Shown: positions 7,976-17,408 of the stretch, piece after piece
Layout: every line of letters begins with the position of its first letter
Numbering within the stretch: position 1 is the first letter of the stretch
Assembly (NCBI GenBank): GCA_019752515.1
Contig: JAIEMB010000002.1
Span: 18,247 to 82,246, forward strand
DNA from: Alphaproteobacteria bacterium
Lineage (GTDB): Bacteria; Pseudomonadota; Alphaproteobacteria; UBA9655
Length of the DNA stretch: 64,000 bases
Direction: 5' to 3'
Position numbers and translations under genes: made by a program
Notes under the pieces: model-generated
Told to the model about the DNA's origin: nothing
The model's input: the letters and a program-made list of their open reading frames with translations, nothing else
The model's database searches: none

Positions 7976-9616
7976 ATGTCTCGAAGAGAGTTTTTTTTCC
8001 TCTTACTCACTAGTTTAAGTTTATTGAGTGAATCGTCTCTTATGGCGATGGAAGATCCCAACGCTGGTTTATATATGCACAGCAGAGCACCTACAAAACT
8101 TTCAGTCCTTAGAGAAAGTATGGAAGAAACAATTGATGAAATTGATTGTATTCTGAAATCTAATATTGAATATAATAAAGATAAAAAGAACATTTTAAAA
8201 GAAATTTTGGACTCACTTGCCTCTAATAACTATAAAAAATTTATTACAGATTATAAAAATTTTTTTGGAGAAGATCTTCTTGATGAAAATATAAATGTAA
8301 AGGAGTTAAGATACAGATTAGATGGACTTCAACAGGGAATATATACATATGAGATCATCATATATAATGCCACAACCTTTCGCCGGGATTTATATCACAA
8401 TATAAATAAAGAATACAAATACCCACGTAATCATGTGGGAGCAGGTTTAATTTCTGCGGCAGCTTCAATAGAACAGCAAGAAAACGCTAGGTATCATAAG
8501 CCTCTTCTTGAAAAAAGAGATGTTGTATCAAAATATATTCTTGAAACCATTTGTATGGAGGAGATGGAGTTTTGGAACATTATTCAAGAGGATATAAAAA
8601 TGCATTATCTTTTACAATACGAAAGTCATCCTAAGGAATTTGATAGCGAATGCAGAGCTCACAATGATGCATATAAATTAAAAGAAGGCGGAGAAAATAA
8701 ATCATCGATAAAGCCAAAAAAATATGAATTTGAGGGTTCTGTTATTAATAATTTTATAAAATGGAAGCTAAAGAAGTTAACTGAAAAAAATAAGAAAAGA
8801 GATGGTTTTCCTTCTAGTATTCCAGCAGAGTGGACACAACATCTTAAAGATTCAAAGGTACCTTCAAAAACTGCGAAAAAGGGGAAAATGTCAAAGGGTA
8901 AATCGGCTGCAATTGAAAAACACTCAGCTCAGAAGGCTCCTCAAACGGTGAATCCTACAGAGCCTTCTTGGCTTGCAGTGCTTGAGAATGAAGCTAAGGA
9001 TGAGGTTCAAATTGAGGCAATTTCAGATAAAGATATGGTTTCAAAAGCGATTACGGTAGAGCCAGTGAGAGTCATTAACGTAGACTTACCTCCCCCATCA
9101 CCTGCTAATGTTGACATCGAAGAGGATATTACTCTCCTTCGTTATCAGCCTTATGTGAAAACTGTAGCAGAAATGGAGTCCTTAAGCCCTCCTAAAATAC
9201 AACCTTATATGATAGAGGCGGTAAATAAGAAATATCAGCATCTTTTAAAGAGTATTTTTTTGAAAGGAAAAAACATTGATTTTGGCGATGTTAAAAGCAT
9301 GATGCTTTATGTGTTTAAAGCTCATGTCTCTTCATTCAAAAGCGGGACGTGTCACTTTGATCTATATCTTTTACATAAAACCGGAGAACCCACGCAATTT
9401 GTGAACAAAGAAACCTATTTAAAATATCAGAAGGAATCTAAATCCAAAACTCTCGATCATACTGTTGTAAGAAGAACAATTGTATCCGAGCCACCTCATT
9501 CAAGAGGAAGCCATAAACAAGGACAAACACGTTTCATGTATCCTGCGCTTGTCGAGCTATTAGCAAGTTCCCTAGAAAGGAGCGGCCTTACACCAAAGAA
9601 TTTAGGATGGGAATAG
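7976..9616 (+). CDS. Exported lysine-rich protein of unknown function
   Basis: I do not recognise the family. ATG 7976 has GGAG about 6 nt upstream and gives a clear signal peptide, MSRREFFFLLLTSLSLLSES; an upstream TTG at 7919 is less likely. The mature protein (about 520 residues) is charged and helix-prone. Near its middle there is a Lys-rich low-complexity stretch (SKTAKKGKMSKGK), followed by a proline-containing linker (VDLPPPSPANVD). The C-terminal 130 residues are more globular and end GSHKQGQTRF then a helix, ERSGLTPKNLGWE, which faintly recalls HicA-like folds. That resemblance is weak. Expression probably continues from or just after the metal importer. Confidence 0.7.
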   Translation: MSRREFFFLLLTSLSLLSESSLMAMEDPNAGLYMHSRAPTKLSVLRESMEETIDEIDCILKSNIEYNKDKKNILKEILDSLASNNYKKFITDYKNFFGEDLLDENINVKELRYRLDGLQQGIYTYEIIIYNATTFRRDLYHNINKEYKYPRNHVGAGLISAAASIEQQENARYHKPLLEKRDVVSKYILETICMEEMEFWNIIQEDIKMHYLLQYESHPKEFDSECRAHNDAYKLKEGGENKSSIKPKKYEFEGSVINNFIKWKLKKLTEKNKKRDGFPSSIPAEWTQHLKDSKVPSKTAKKGKMSKGKSAAIEKHSAQKAPQTVNPTEPSWLAVLENEAKDEVQIEAISDKDMVSKAITVEPVRVINVDLPPPSPANVDIEEDITLLRYQPYVKTVAEMESLSPPKIQPYMIEAVNKKYQHLLKSIFLKGKNIDFGDVKSMMLYVFKAHVSSFKSGTCHFDLYLLHKTGEPTQFVNKETYLKYQKESKSKTLDHTVVRRTIVSEPPHSRGSHKQGQTRFMYPALVELLASSLERSGLTPKNLGWE

Positions 9617-9711
9617 AAAGGCAACTTTATTTCCTCAGCTCTTTTTTTCGTGCTTCTCTCAGCTTAAATTCAAGAGTATACTTAATAGAAAAGCGTAATA
9701 AGGAACAAGAA

Positions 9712-10035
9712 ATGCCGGTTTTCTTAATTCTGGGTTGTGAGGTTGCTGTTTTCTCATTCCTTATAGGTGCTTATATGGATTCAGTCGGGTTTGGGTTATG
9801 CATTCTAGGGGCTGCCGGACTTCTGATGTATTTTCTTTATCAAAAAATTTACACCTTTCTTCCCTTGGTTTGGGAGATAACACTTTTAGGAACAATGGCA
9901 ACCTTATTTTGGTGTTCTTCTATAGACCGGTGGCTTGGAACCAACTTTATTGCTATTTTCCTTGCCTTAAGTATGGGAAGTCTTCTTTTTTTTCTTAATA
10001 ATCACTTCCTCAAGAAATATACGAGTCTGCAATGA
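9712..10035 (+). CDS. Small four-span membrane protein, unknown
   Basis: ATG 9712 follows AAGGAACAAGAA and gives a 107-residue protein beginning MPVFLILGCEVAVFSFLIGA. Four hydrophobic segments of about 20 residues account for nearly all of it, with a short basic tail (NHFLKKYTSLQ). A longer reading from 9607 overlaps the previous gene and adds a non-hydrophobic lead, so it is less likely. No family recognised. It is followed by a dead IS630 copy. Confidence 0.55.
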   Translation: MPVFLILGCEVAVFSFLIGAYMDSVGFGLCILGAAGLLMYFLYQKIYTFLPLVWEITLLGTMATLFWCSSIDRWLGTNFIAIFLALSMGSLLFFLNNHFLKKYTSLQ

Positions 10036-10095
10036 AAATGCTTTATTAAACAAGAAGATCAACAAACAAACTAATGCAGTTTAGTAAAATCCTAA

Positions 10096-10741
10096 GTTGC
10101 TGATATTATTGCTTACGTTCAAGCAACCTATGGTCTCTCATACACAGTTCAGGGCATGTCTTCTTGAAGGCACACCCACGGTTATTCCTTCAAAAAGCCA
10201 AAAAGGAACTCCTGCTAAGGCAGATCCTGTAAAGCAGGAAGCTTTTATTCAAGCTTATGAGAAACTTTTAACAGAAGCATCTACGGATGAGCCGATTTTA
10301 TTTGGTGGGCGGTGTCCACACAACCATTGCAACTAAAGTGGCATATGGATGATAAGAACGGGTGTAAATAAGCCCATAGCAACCTACAGATTCAAGAACA
10401 CGCATGAATCTTATGGGAGCCCTCAATCTTGAATCGATGCAAGTTATCATAGGTTCTTATAAGACGATTGATAGTAAAACAATGGTGGAATATTTCAATC
10501 CTTTAAAAGCAGCCTCTCCAAAGGTTCCTAAAATTCATCCGATCTTAGATCAAGGTCCATACAATATAAGCGCTGTCACAGGAGAAGCCGTAAAAAAGAG
10601 AGGGATTCATTTGCATTATTTGCATCCCTATAGCCCAAATCTCAATCCAATTGAGTTCCTATGATGAATGAACACGTTCGTAACAACTGAGTTTTTGAGT
10701 CAGCAAACGAGTTCAAACGAGCGATCTACAGTTTTCTTTGA
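10096..10741 (+). pseudogene. IS630-family transposase, degraded
   Basis: Across three frames the region encodes an IS630 (DDE_3) transposase. It runs from VADIIAYVQATYGLSYTVQG through GTPAKADPVKQEAFIQAYEK and NLMGALNLESMQV to LHYLHPYSPNLNPIE and EHVRNN. A TGA replaces a Trp codon after GMSS, frameshifts follow near 10190 and 10310, and further stops occur after PIEFL. The N-terminal HTH half is missing. The tail runs 16 nt into the 3-prime end of the convergent Nudix gene, so the insertion or its decay shaped that gene's terminus. No terminal inverted repeats were identified. Confidence 0.85.
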
Positions 10742-12312
10742 AACCTCACATCCTTAACTTCAACCACAGGGGGTGGAGAGCCTTCCTTTACACCAGGCAT
10801 AATAGCAGGGTAAAGGAAAAACATGGTTTGTCGAGAATTGATTATAAAATCAAGTTTCAATGTTCTCCATTCTCCACTTCCGTCATACGGAGTAGATTGG
10901 GTTTTATAGGGATTTGGATAATCCCAATATTGAATGTAAGCCCCTGGCGTATCACTTCGCATATCAACTTCAAAGCTAACTTTTTGATCAGCAAATAGGC
11001 CTACGTCATCCTTTAGTAACTGATAATAAAAAACATAACCATCACCCGTAAGAGCAATATGCCCTTCTCCCTTTGGAACCACGCTCAGAGGTACTTTCGT
11101 TCCTCGCTTTTGAGCTGGATCGTTAGTCAATGTATATCCTTGTGGGATGGTTGTGGCAGAGCTTGCGAGAAAAGTGGAATTGAACGTTAAGGGCAGATCT
11201 TCTTTCTTTATTTCCCGAATGTTAGCTCTTCTAATTTCAACTACAGGAGATTCAGAACCTGGCTCTACGCCAGGCATAATGGCAGGATAAAGGAAAAAAC
11301 GCCCCTTACTCGCATCAATCTTAAATTCAATACTTAAAGTTTGCCATGCTCCCTTCCCTAAGTGAGCAAGAGATTTCGTTTTATGGGAGTTTGGATAATC
11401 CCAATATTGGATGTAAGCACCTGGAACGTTACTTTTAACATCAACTTCAAAGCTGATCGTTTTTCCATTTAATTTGACCATATCGTCCTTTAATAATTCC
11501 TGATAAAAGACGTAACCATCACCCGTAAGAGCAACGTGTCCTTCTCCCCTTGGTGCCACGCTCAGAGGTACTTTCGTTCCACGCTTTTGAGCTGGATCGT
11601 CAGTCAATTTATATCCCTGTGGGGTGGTTTTGGCAGAGCTTGCGAGAAAAGTGGAATTGAACGTTAGGGTCCCTGCTATGGGTTCCTCCGCAGGTGTTGA
11701 TGCAGGAGTTGGCGCTGGAGATACTGCTGATTCAATAAGCTTCCTGAGGGTTGATTGTGCAGTCTTATTGTTTTTCAGCGCCACACGTGTAGGAGCAAAG
11801 ATTCCCTCATCTGTGCCAGGAAAACTAGCGGCGTAAGTTTTCTCGTTCACGACATCTAAAAGCTCTTGTGCTGAAACATATCTCCAATCAGTTTTTTCAA
11901 CATTCCTCCAGTTTAGTTGGTTTGCGTTTTTACGAAAATCTGTAATTGAAGGTTTTGGACCTTGAATTTTGACATAATACATACGATAAAAACCACCCGA
12001 TTGAAAAACATAATCTGTATACGGAGAACTTGCAACCTGCTCATAAGTCAGTTTTAAAGTATTTGCCGTTTCTTCGTTCGCTTCCCTTACAGCAGTTCTA
12101 GCAGTATCTTCTTTATCTTGCGGATCATCAGCTCCTCCAAAATCAGACCACACCTGAACGTATTTTTTGAGATTATTTGAAAAACGCGTCTCTCTTCCCA
12201 TAAGGATGGTACCATCATCAAACATAGGCAAAACACCAGCACTCTGTTTCCCTGCACATAAATTAGAGGAAAATGTTAAAATGAAAATAAAACTTAGATA
12301 TCTAACCATCAT
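10726..12312 (-). CDS. Exported Nudix hydrolase with two tandem copies of a beta-rich C-terminal domain
   Basis: A 528-residue protein with a signal peptide (MMVRYLSFIFILTFSSNLCA). Residues about 22-195 form a Nudix domain: the Nudix box keeps REANEET (76-82) and Glu68, with a 2-residue insertion after the GG. A Pro/Ala-rich linker (198-212) leads to two related domains at about 215-366 and 374-528. Both start with LTFNSTFLASSA and share GDGYVFY, PGAYIQYWDYPN, FFLYPAIMPGV and PVVE. The same domain ends the two proteins at 22210 and 24533. The pattern suggests a jelly-roll binding module, but no family is recognised. Nudix enzymes cleave nucleoside diphosphates linked to other groups and are normally cytosolic, so export is unusual. 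Confidence 0.85.
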   Translation of the reverse strand: MMVRYLSFIFILTFSSNLCAGKQSAGVLPMFDDGTILMGRETRFSNNLKKYVQVWSDFGGADDPQDKEDTARTAVREANEETANTLKLTYEQVASSPYTDYVFQSGGFYRMYYVKIQGPKPSITDFRKNANQLNWRNVEKTDWRYVSAQELLDVVNEKTYAASFPGTDEGIFAPTRVALKNNKTAQSTLRKLIESAVSPAPTPASTPAEEPIAGTLTFNSTFLASSAKTTPQGYKLTDDPAQKRGTKVPLSVAPRGEGHVALTGDGYVFYQELLKDDMVKLNGKTISFEVDVKSNVPGAYIQYWDYPNSHKTKSLAHLGKGAWQTLSIEFKIDASKGRFFLYPAIMPGVEPGSESPVVEIRRANIREIKKEDLPLTFNSTFLASSATTIPQGYTLTNDPAQKRGTKVPLSVVPKGEGHIALTGDGYVFYYQLLKDDVGLFADQKVSFEVDMRSDTPGAYIQYWDYPNPYKTQSTPYDGSGEWRTLKLDFIINSRQTMFFLYPAIMPGVKEGSPPPVVEVKDVRFQRKL

Positions 12313-12523
12313 ATTTACCTACAAAACAGCACTTATTACGAATATAGTTAACGATTGGAAATTTGCAAGGTTCTTTGATATTTTTTTTCAACCATGGGTT
12401 AACTTTTACGGGACGCTTAACCAAAGGACGATGGCAAGAGAACTTATTCAGTTAGGGCTAAGTTCCCTAGTGCTCGCTCCGTATTACAATGCACTTTACT
12501 CCCTAGGAACGCCGAAGGGTTTA

Positions 12524-13078
12524 TCACATATGAGGTAACATCCGCGCTAAGGCATTATCTTTTAAGACAAAATAATGATAAAGAGTGCCCAAAATATGGA
12601 CTCCTACAAAGACGTAAAAAAGATAAGAAATCCATATGTGAGCAATAATAAAGATTTCCGAATTAACACTGGGACCATCCGTAAACGAAGGTATAGTGAA
12701 TAGCCCAAAATAGTTTATAGAATATCCTCCTAATACAGTCATTAGAAAACCTGTTATAGGTAGAGAAAACATTATGATGTAAAGAATGGCTATGTTAATT
12801 TTACTGAATAACGAAGCCCAAGGGGGCATCTTTTCTGGATCTCTGGGTTTGGGATTTCGCTCGCGCCACCACAAACGGATGTAAGCAAGCAAAAAGAGAG
12901 TCAACCCAATTTGCTTATGCCAAGCATAAAGAAACCATTTTTGATCAGAGGGGGGCGTATCTATCATGGTATAAGCTAGCATGTACTGCATAATAAAAAG
13001 AAGCAGCATTCCCCAATGAAAAATTTGACTTATAATACCCCATTGTTTTGATGTATTGAACCATTGCATTATGAGCAT
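12524..13078 (-). CDS. Cytochrome b561 family membrane protein
   Basis: The 184-residue, four-helix di-heme b-type cytochrome domain probably passes electrons from quinol at the inner membrane. Likely heme His residues are in SQIFHWGMLL, YAWHKQIGL, IAHIWISY and GVHILGTLYHYF. ATG 13078 is 1-5 nt from GGGGAAGGA; ATG 13069 (MQWFNTSKQ) has better spacing and matches usual family starts. Upstream on the same strand, 60 nt away, is the ferredoxin gene, but no shared function is shown. The 211-nt gap between this gene and the Nudix gene (12313-12523) contains nothing I recognise. Confidence 0.93.
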   Translation of the reverse strand: MLIMQWFNTSKQWGIISQIFHWGMLLLFIMQYMLAYTMIDTPPSDQKWFLYAWHKQIGLTLFLLAYIRLWWRERNPKPRDPEKMPPWASLFSKINIAILYIIMFSLPITGFLMTVLGGYSINYFGLFTIPSFTDGPSVNSEIFIIAHIWISYLFYVFVGVHILGTLYHYFVLKDNALARMLPHM

Positions 13079-13140
13079 TTCCTTCCCCTAAAAATTAACA
13101 TGGAGAAAGAAAGCAAGCAAGAATAGATAGGATTATGCAA

Positions 13141-13476
13141 TTAGATCAGCATATTACGTGTTGCAGCAGGGAGGCGAACAACAAGACCATCCAATTCAGG
13201 GCGCATGATTATTTGACATCCTAAACGAGACGTTTGAGTGAGTCCGAAAGCTAAATCAAGCATATCCTCTTCATCTTCGGTTGCATCTGCTAATAGATCA
13301 TACCATTCAGATTCGACAATGACGTGGCAAGTAGAACAGGCTAAAGAGCCTTCACAGGCTCCTTCCAAAAAAAGCTTGTCGCTGTTTTGATGGGCAATTT
13401 CCAGAACAGAAAGACCATTCGGCGCATCAACCTCAACGGACTCTCCATCAGGTTTAATAAAGCTCATCCTTGGCAT
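13141..13476 (-). CDS. fdx: Adrenodoxin-type [2Fe-2S] ferredoxin
   Basis: A 111-residue electron carrier of the Isc type, used in iron-sulfur cluster assembly. The cluster ligands are [10 protein letters not shown] (three Cys) and the later Cys in SRLGCQIIM. Length and the [14 protein letters not shown] acidic stretch match the family. AAAGGAG lies 7 nt before ATG. It is not next to other isc genes here. Expression with cytochrome b561 downstream is possible. Confidence 0.96.
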   Translation of the reverse strand: MPRMSFIKPDGESVEVDAPNGLSVLEIAHQNSDKLFLEGACEGSLACSTCHVIVESEWYDLLADATEDEEDMLDLAFGLTQTSRLGCQIIMRPELDGLVVRLPAATRNMLI

Positions 13477-13655
13477 ACCATTCTCCTTTAATTATTACAT
13501 CAGCATTAAACACAACTGACCCGTATTTGCAAGAGACATAGTATTATCGTTAAGACCATCTTTTATTTATGTGCCACAATATGTTTTTGTAGGAATGAGG
13601 GAGAAGATTAGATCATTCCTCTAAAAGGGTTAAAAGATCCTAGAAAGATAGAAAT

Positions 13656-14066
13656 ATGATGAAAGTGCGACGTTTTAAAATGGAAACGCTTGTTCGAGAC
13701 AAATTCCCTGGGCGAATTGAAAAATTAGGGGGAAGAGTTCATCTGCGTAAAATAGGTTCTTCGAATTATATTCATAGTTTAAAACTTAAACTTAAAGAAG
13801 AAGTGGAAGAGGTTTATAAGGCATCTACACTAGAAGAAGTTAAGGAAGAATTGGGAGACGTTTTAGAAGTTCTTTATACTCTTGCAAAAACTCAAGGACT
13901 AGAGCTAGCTCATATTGAGCAAATACGGCTCCAAAAGAGGAATGAACGAGGCGGATTTAGGAAAGGCAATTTTGCTGAATTTGTTGAGGTTGAGAGTGAT
14001 GATGACAAACATCCCATCGTTCAATATTGCAAACAGAATAAGGAAAAGTACCCAGAAATTCTTTAG
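13656..14066 (+). CDS. MazG-like / HisE-like NTP pyrophosphohydrolase
   Basis: This 136-residue all-helical protein has the pattern KL..EEVEEV (near residue 48) followed by EELGDVLEVLY (near 64), giving the Glu/Asp metal cluster of the MazG/HisE superfamily. The LVRDKFPGRIEKLG start and the NERGGF motif match a small family of bacterial house-cleaning pyrophosphohydrolases. The first Met (13656) is preceded by a weak AAAGATAG; ATG 13680 would begin right at the domain. Role in removing non-canonical nucleotides is family-based inference. It stands alone between oppositely oriented genes. Confidence 0.8.
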   Translation: MMKVRRFKMETLVRDKFPGRIEKLGGRVHLRKIGSSNYIHSLKLKLKEEVEEVYKASTLEEVKEELGDVLEVLYTLAKTQGLELAHIEQIRLQKRNERGGFRKGNFAEFVEVESDDDKHPIVQYCKQNKEKYPEIL

Positions 14067-14072
14067 GGATAT

Positions 14073-14435
14073 CTAAAAAGACATGTGCTCAATTTCTGCT
14101 GAAACCTTAAAAAAAGCCCTCGTATAATTGATAGCCTTTTGCTCATCGAAACCTTTACAGGTGTAAATAACGATGGAAAAAAATTGATGTGAGCTCCAAA
14201 TATAAGCAGAAATGCCGGAATCAATCAAAGGAACGAAAGCGTCAAAACCTTGATTTTCTTTTTTACCCATTCCACTTGCCGGTGAAAAGATGATCGGATC
14301 ACCGTAAATTCTTAAATCTAGGTGAGATGCAAGCTCACGCAAATATGTGTCTAAATCTTGTTTTCGGATATCTATTGAATAAAAACCTTCGATCAGTAGA
14401 CGTTGACGAAAAATTTCAGGAGCAATGTTTTTCAT
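14073..14435 (-). CDS. S-adenosylmethionine decarboxylase-like protein, divergent
   Basis: ATG 14435 follows GAGG with 6-nt spacing and gives 120 residues; a TTG 12 nt upstream is less likely. The layout resembles the proenzyme of SpeH-type AdoMet decarboxylase: FSPASGMG near residue 51, a strand, then VPLIDSGISAYIW, then VIYTCKGFDEQKA. The ESH self-cleavage motif that creates the pyruvoyl group is not present; the equivalent place reads DSGIS. Unless Ser in that motif still processes, the protein is probably inactive as a decarboxylase. Family assignment by eye only. Confidence 0.55.
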   Translation of the reverse strand: MKNIAPEIFRQRLLIEGFYSIDIRKQDLDTYLRELASHLDLRIYGDPIIFSPASGMGKKENQGFDAFVPLIDSGISAYIWSSHQFFSIVIYTCKGFDEQKAINYTRAFFKVSAEIEHMSF

Positions 14436-14470
14436 GATTAACCTCAATTCTGCTATGTGAGTATCTACTA

Positions 14471-16192
14471 TTAAAGTCCATCATTTGGAAAAGACCCATT
14501 TTTCTCGTTTTCAAGCCACTGTTGGCGACGAAAGTTATCAACAAGTTTACTAATCTCATCAGGAGGGATTCCTATAACATTAAGAACACTCATGGCTAAT
14601 TGAATAGTAGGTTCAACCGTTTCTGGCACAACAAGGCGAGCACCCGTATTGATAAGTCTATCCTGGTGTTTATGATCTTTTATTCGGACACATACGGGTA
14701 AGTCAGGAAAATGACGACGCAGCATCATAACAGCTCGGACAGAGGGTGTCATGTGATTGAGGGTAATAACAACAGCCTTTGCACGATCCGCACCCACAGC
14801 TTTAAGAACTTGAAACCGGCGAGCATCGCCATAAAAAACAGACCAACCTTTTTCTCTTCCCTCTGAGATGCGGCGCATATCCATATCGATGGCTACAAAG
14901 GGAATGAGACGGTTTGCTAGAATTTCTCCTAACATTTGGCCAACCCTTCCACAACCCGCTATGATGATGTGATTTTTGAACTCTCCTATCTCTTCCATTG
15001 CCAGTGAAAGTTCGGTGTGCGTTTCGTGAACTTGAAACTTATCTGAAAGCCATTTTCCTATGATAGCTAGAACAGGTGTTAAAGCCATGGAAAGGGTTAC
15101 AACGAGAAATAAAATATCTGATAGTCCAGGAGGTAAGAATTGCTGAGCGACTTGTGGTGAAAAAATAACGAAAACAAACTCTCCTCCACCAGCGAGGTAG
15201 AGAGAGACTCTTAAGCTCGTAGATGCTCTTAAACCGCTCATACGTGAAAGGAGAAAGACAAGAAGAGCTTTCAAAGTAAGCATAAAGATCAACATAATTA
15301 GGACAACACCAAAGGATTGAGCTAAAACAACGATGTTAATGCCCATCCCAACAGACATGAAGAAAACCCCCAACAAAAGGCCTCGGAAAGGTTGAATGTC
15401 AGCTTCGACCTGATGGCGGTATTCAGTTTCTGCCAAAAGAATACCTGCTAAGAAAGCCCCTAATTCCATAGAAAGCCCCGAGATTTCTGTAACAAAGCTT
15501 GTTCCTAAGACAACTAAAAAGGTAGCGGCCATAAAAAGTTCAGAATTACCACTCATTGCAACAGCTCGGTAAATGGGTCGAAATACAAGTCGTCCAAGAC
15601 CAATTATAACTAAAAGAGTAATTGCGGCATTAATCGTTGCAAAAGAGAGTTCGAGAAAGACGTTTGACTGATTTGTTCCTAAAGTCGTGGTTAAAATTAA
15701 AAGGAAAACGACTGCGAGATCTTGAAGAAGAAGCACTGAAAAAGCTACTCGACCAAAACGAGCCGCGAGCTCACGTCGATCCCCTAAAACTTGAAGAACA
15801 ACGGCTGTGGAAGAAAGGGAAAAGGCACCACCAACAAGTATTGCCGCTTCTTTTGTTAACCCCCCCCAAAGACCAATAAATGTAAAAATAGCGCCCGTTA
15901 AAATAACTTGAGCAAGACCGAGTCCAAATACATATTTTTTCATTGACTGCAAGCGTTGGAGAGGGAGCTCTAAGCCAAGGGTAAAGAGAAGGAATAATAC
16001 ACCAATTTCACCTAGAAAATGAGTTTCTGTAGGATCAGTAACAACTTTTAAGACATGAGGGCCGATGAGCATACCGGCAACAAGATAACCCAGAACAGGG
16101 CTTGCTTTCATCCGTCGAAACAAAAAAACAACGCCTACCGCAGCCATAAGAAAAGCTAGAATATTGAGTAAATAAGCAGATTCAGGTGTCAC
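14471..16192 (-). CDS. CPA2-family cation:proton antiporter with TrkA-N domain (Kef/YbaL type)
   Basis: The membrane part has about 12 hydrophobic segments, with family signatures GYLVAGMLIGPH, FLLFTLGLELP, SLSSTAVVLQVLGD and ELGAFLAGILLAET. The C-terminal Rossmann domain starts IIAGCGRVGQMLGE and binds nucleotide. It should exchange K+ or Na+ for H+ across the inner membrane. I place the start at GTG 16192 (VTPESAYLLNILAFL): the frame stays open to 16390, but that extra stretch is not hydrophobic, does not resemble the family, and overlaps the divergent permease gene. No glutathione-gating motif was checked. Confidence 0.92.
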   Translation of the reverse strand: MTPESAYLLNILAFLMAAVGVVFLFRRMKASPVLGYLVAGMLIGPHVLKVVTDPTETHFLGEIGVLFLLFTLGLELPLQRLQSMKKYVFGLGLAQVILTGAIFTFIGLWGGLTKEAAILVGGAFSLSSTAVVLQVLGDRRELAARFGRVAFSVLLLQDLAVVFLLILTTTLGTNQSNVFLELSFATINAAITLLVIIGLGRLVFRPIYRAVAMSGNSELFMAATFLVVLGTSFVTEISGLSMELGAFLAGILLAETEYRHQVEADIQPFRGLLLGVFFMSVGMGINIVVLAQSFGVVLIMLIFMLTLKALLVFLLSRMSGLRASTSLRVSLYLAGGGEFVFVIFSPQVAQQFLPPGLSDILFLVVTLSMALTPVLAIIGKWLSDKFQVHETHTELSLAMEEIGEFKNHIIIAGCGRVGQMLGEILANRLIPFVAIDMDMRRISEGREKGWSVFYGDARRFQVLKAVGADRAKAVVITLNHMTPSVRAVMMLRRHFPDLPVCVRIKDHKHQDRLINTGARLVVPETVEPTIQLAMSVLNVIGIPPDEISKLVDNFRRQQWLENEKNGSFPNDGL

Positions 16193-16371
16193 AGGCCAGA
16201 CGTCTCCACACTTTCTTTTTTGGAAAGTATACCGTTTTTGTGAGTAAATGCTAGGGTCTGTGCATGGAATTTTTAGATAAATGTCAGCCAAATTTTGTGG
16301 TTCCAATGGAAATAGGTATTGTAAAATGGTATGTTCAATCCTAATTTTAATATTAAGTTCGTAATGAGTTG

Positions 16372-17340
16372 ATGAATGATATGCCTTCAACGATTGCTCG
16401 TGAGTCTGTAAAACCTATTTTTCAAACAGAAGGTAAGGCTTCAGTGCAAGGTGCACTGTTTAAGGCATTATCTTGCGTATGTTTTGCAGGTATTTACGGA
16501 TGTGTCCGTTATATTACTTTATCTGCGAGGGAAAGTGGTTTGACTCCCATGCCGGCTCCTGAACTTGCGTTTTTTGAAACTTTTTTTGGTCTTTTATTTA
16601 TCCTTCCATGGGTGATTACCACAGGAAAATCAGCTTTTCGAACTCCTCATTATTCTCTTTATGTTGCCCGTGCTCTCGTTGTCTCACTTAGTGTTATTCT
16701 TTGGTACATGGCGCTTGCTCAGATGCCACTTGTGCAAGTAGTTGCCTTTAAATATATAAGTCCTCTCTTTACTATTTTAGGGGCCAAGTTGTTCTTAGGA
16801 GAAAAGTGTGGGTGGATTCGAGCAATAGCTATTGGAGTGGCTATTGGGGGGGCTCTCCTTATTACAGGACATGAATTGATTGAAGGGGATGCTCTGATTT
16901 TGGAAGTGAGTCTTTTAGCATTATTACCGTTGGGGGCAACAGCTTGTCAGGCGCTCTCGGCTGTTTTTGGTAAAAAACAGGCAAAAACCGATTCTCCTCA
17001 GACCGTAAGTTTATATCTTCTTCTTTTTACATTACCCATTTTTGCTGTTGCGGCTTCTTTTAACTGGGTTATGCCCTTATTTTGGCAATGGCCGTGGCTC
17101 ATTATGATGGGTGGACTTTTAGCTGCTGCTTATATTTTTTTAAGTCAAGCCTATGTCGTTGCGGATATCACCTATCTTATACCCGTAAGCTTTACTCGCC
17201 TTATTGTAGCTACTTTTATAGGGATGGTTTTGTTTAGCGAATGGCCAACGGTTTGGACGTGGGTAGGGTCGTTCTTTATCTTAACTGCAACAGCTTGCTT
17301 ATGTCAGTATGAACTTAAGCGTAAATGCGCGTCTGCGTAG
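16372..17340 (+). CDS. EamA/DMT-family permease
   Basis: Ten hydrophobic segments in two EamA repeats; the first repeat ends around FKYISPLFTILGAKLFLGEK and the second around PVSFTRLIVATFIGMVLFSEWPT, the characteristic end-of-repeat motifs. Such permeases move small metabolites; in intracellular alphaproteobacteria some carry S-adenosylmethionine or similar host compounds, but substrate cannot be assigned here. ATG 16372 or 16381 may be used; no strong ribosome site precedes either. A promoter for ffh follows 22 nt after the stop. Confidence 0.9.
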   Translation: MNDMPSTIARESVKPIFQTEGKASVQGALFKALSCVCFAGIYGCVRYITLSARESGLTPMPAPELAFFETFFGLLFILPWVITTGKSAFRTPHYSLYVARALVVSLSVILWYMALAQMPLVQVVAFKYISPLFTILGAKLFLGEKCGWIRAIAIGVAIGGALLITGHELIEGDALILEVSLLALLPLGATACQALSAVFGKKQAKTDSPQTVSLYLLLFTLPIFAVAASFNWVMPLFWQWPWLIMMGGLLAAAYIFLSQAYVVADITYLIPVSFTRLIVATFIGMVLFSEWPTVWTWVGSFFILTATACLCQYELKRKCASA

Positions 17341-17362
17341 GGATGAAGTTTGTGATCTTTTC

Positions 17363-17391
17363 TTGACTTATGCGATGTTTAAGCCTAAAGT
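17363..17391 (+). promoter_or_regulatory. Sigma-70 promoter of the ffh operon
   Basis: TTGACT (17363-17368), a 17-nt spacer, then TAAAGT (17386-17391). Transcription would begin near 17398, about 60 nt before the ffh start codon, and would run at once into the hairpin at 17409-17444. Confidence 0.65.
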
Positions 17392-17408
17392 TTCCCATGA
17401 AATGATTA

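Noticed and set aside
12167..12538. Plus-strand frame of 123 codons overlapping the Nudix gene start.
   Set aside because: Its first part is antisense to the signal peptide and Nudix coding region, and it has no ribosome site or recognisable domain.
16193..16390. N-terminal extension of the CPA2 antiporter frame.
   Set aside because: Not hydrophobic, unlike the family, and it overlaps the divergent permease start. The GTG at 16192 fits better.
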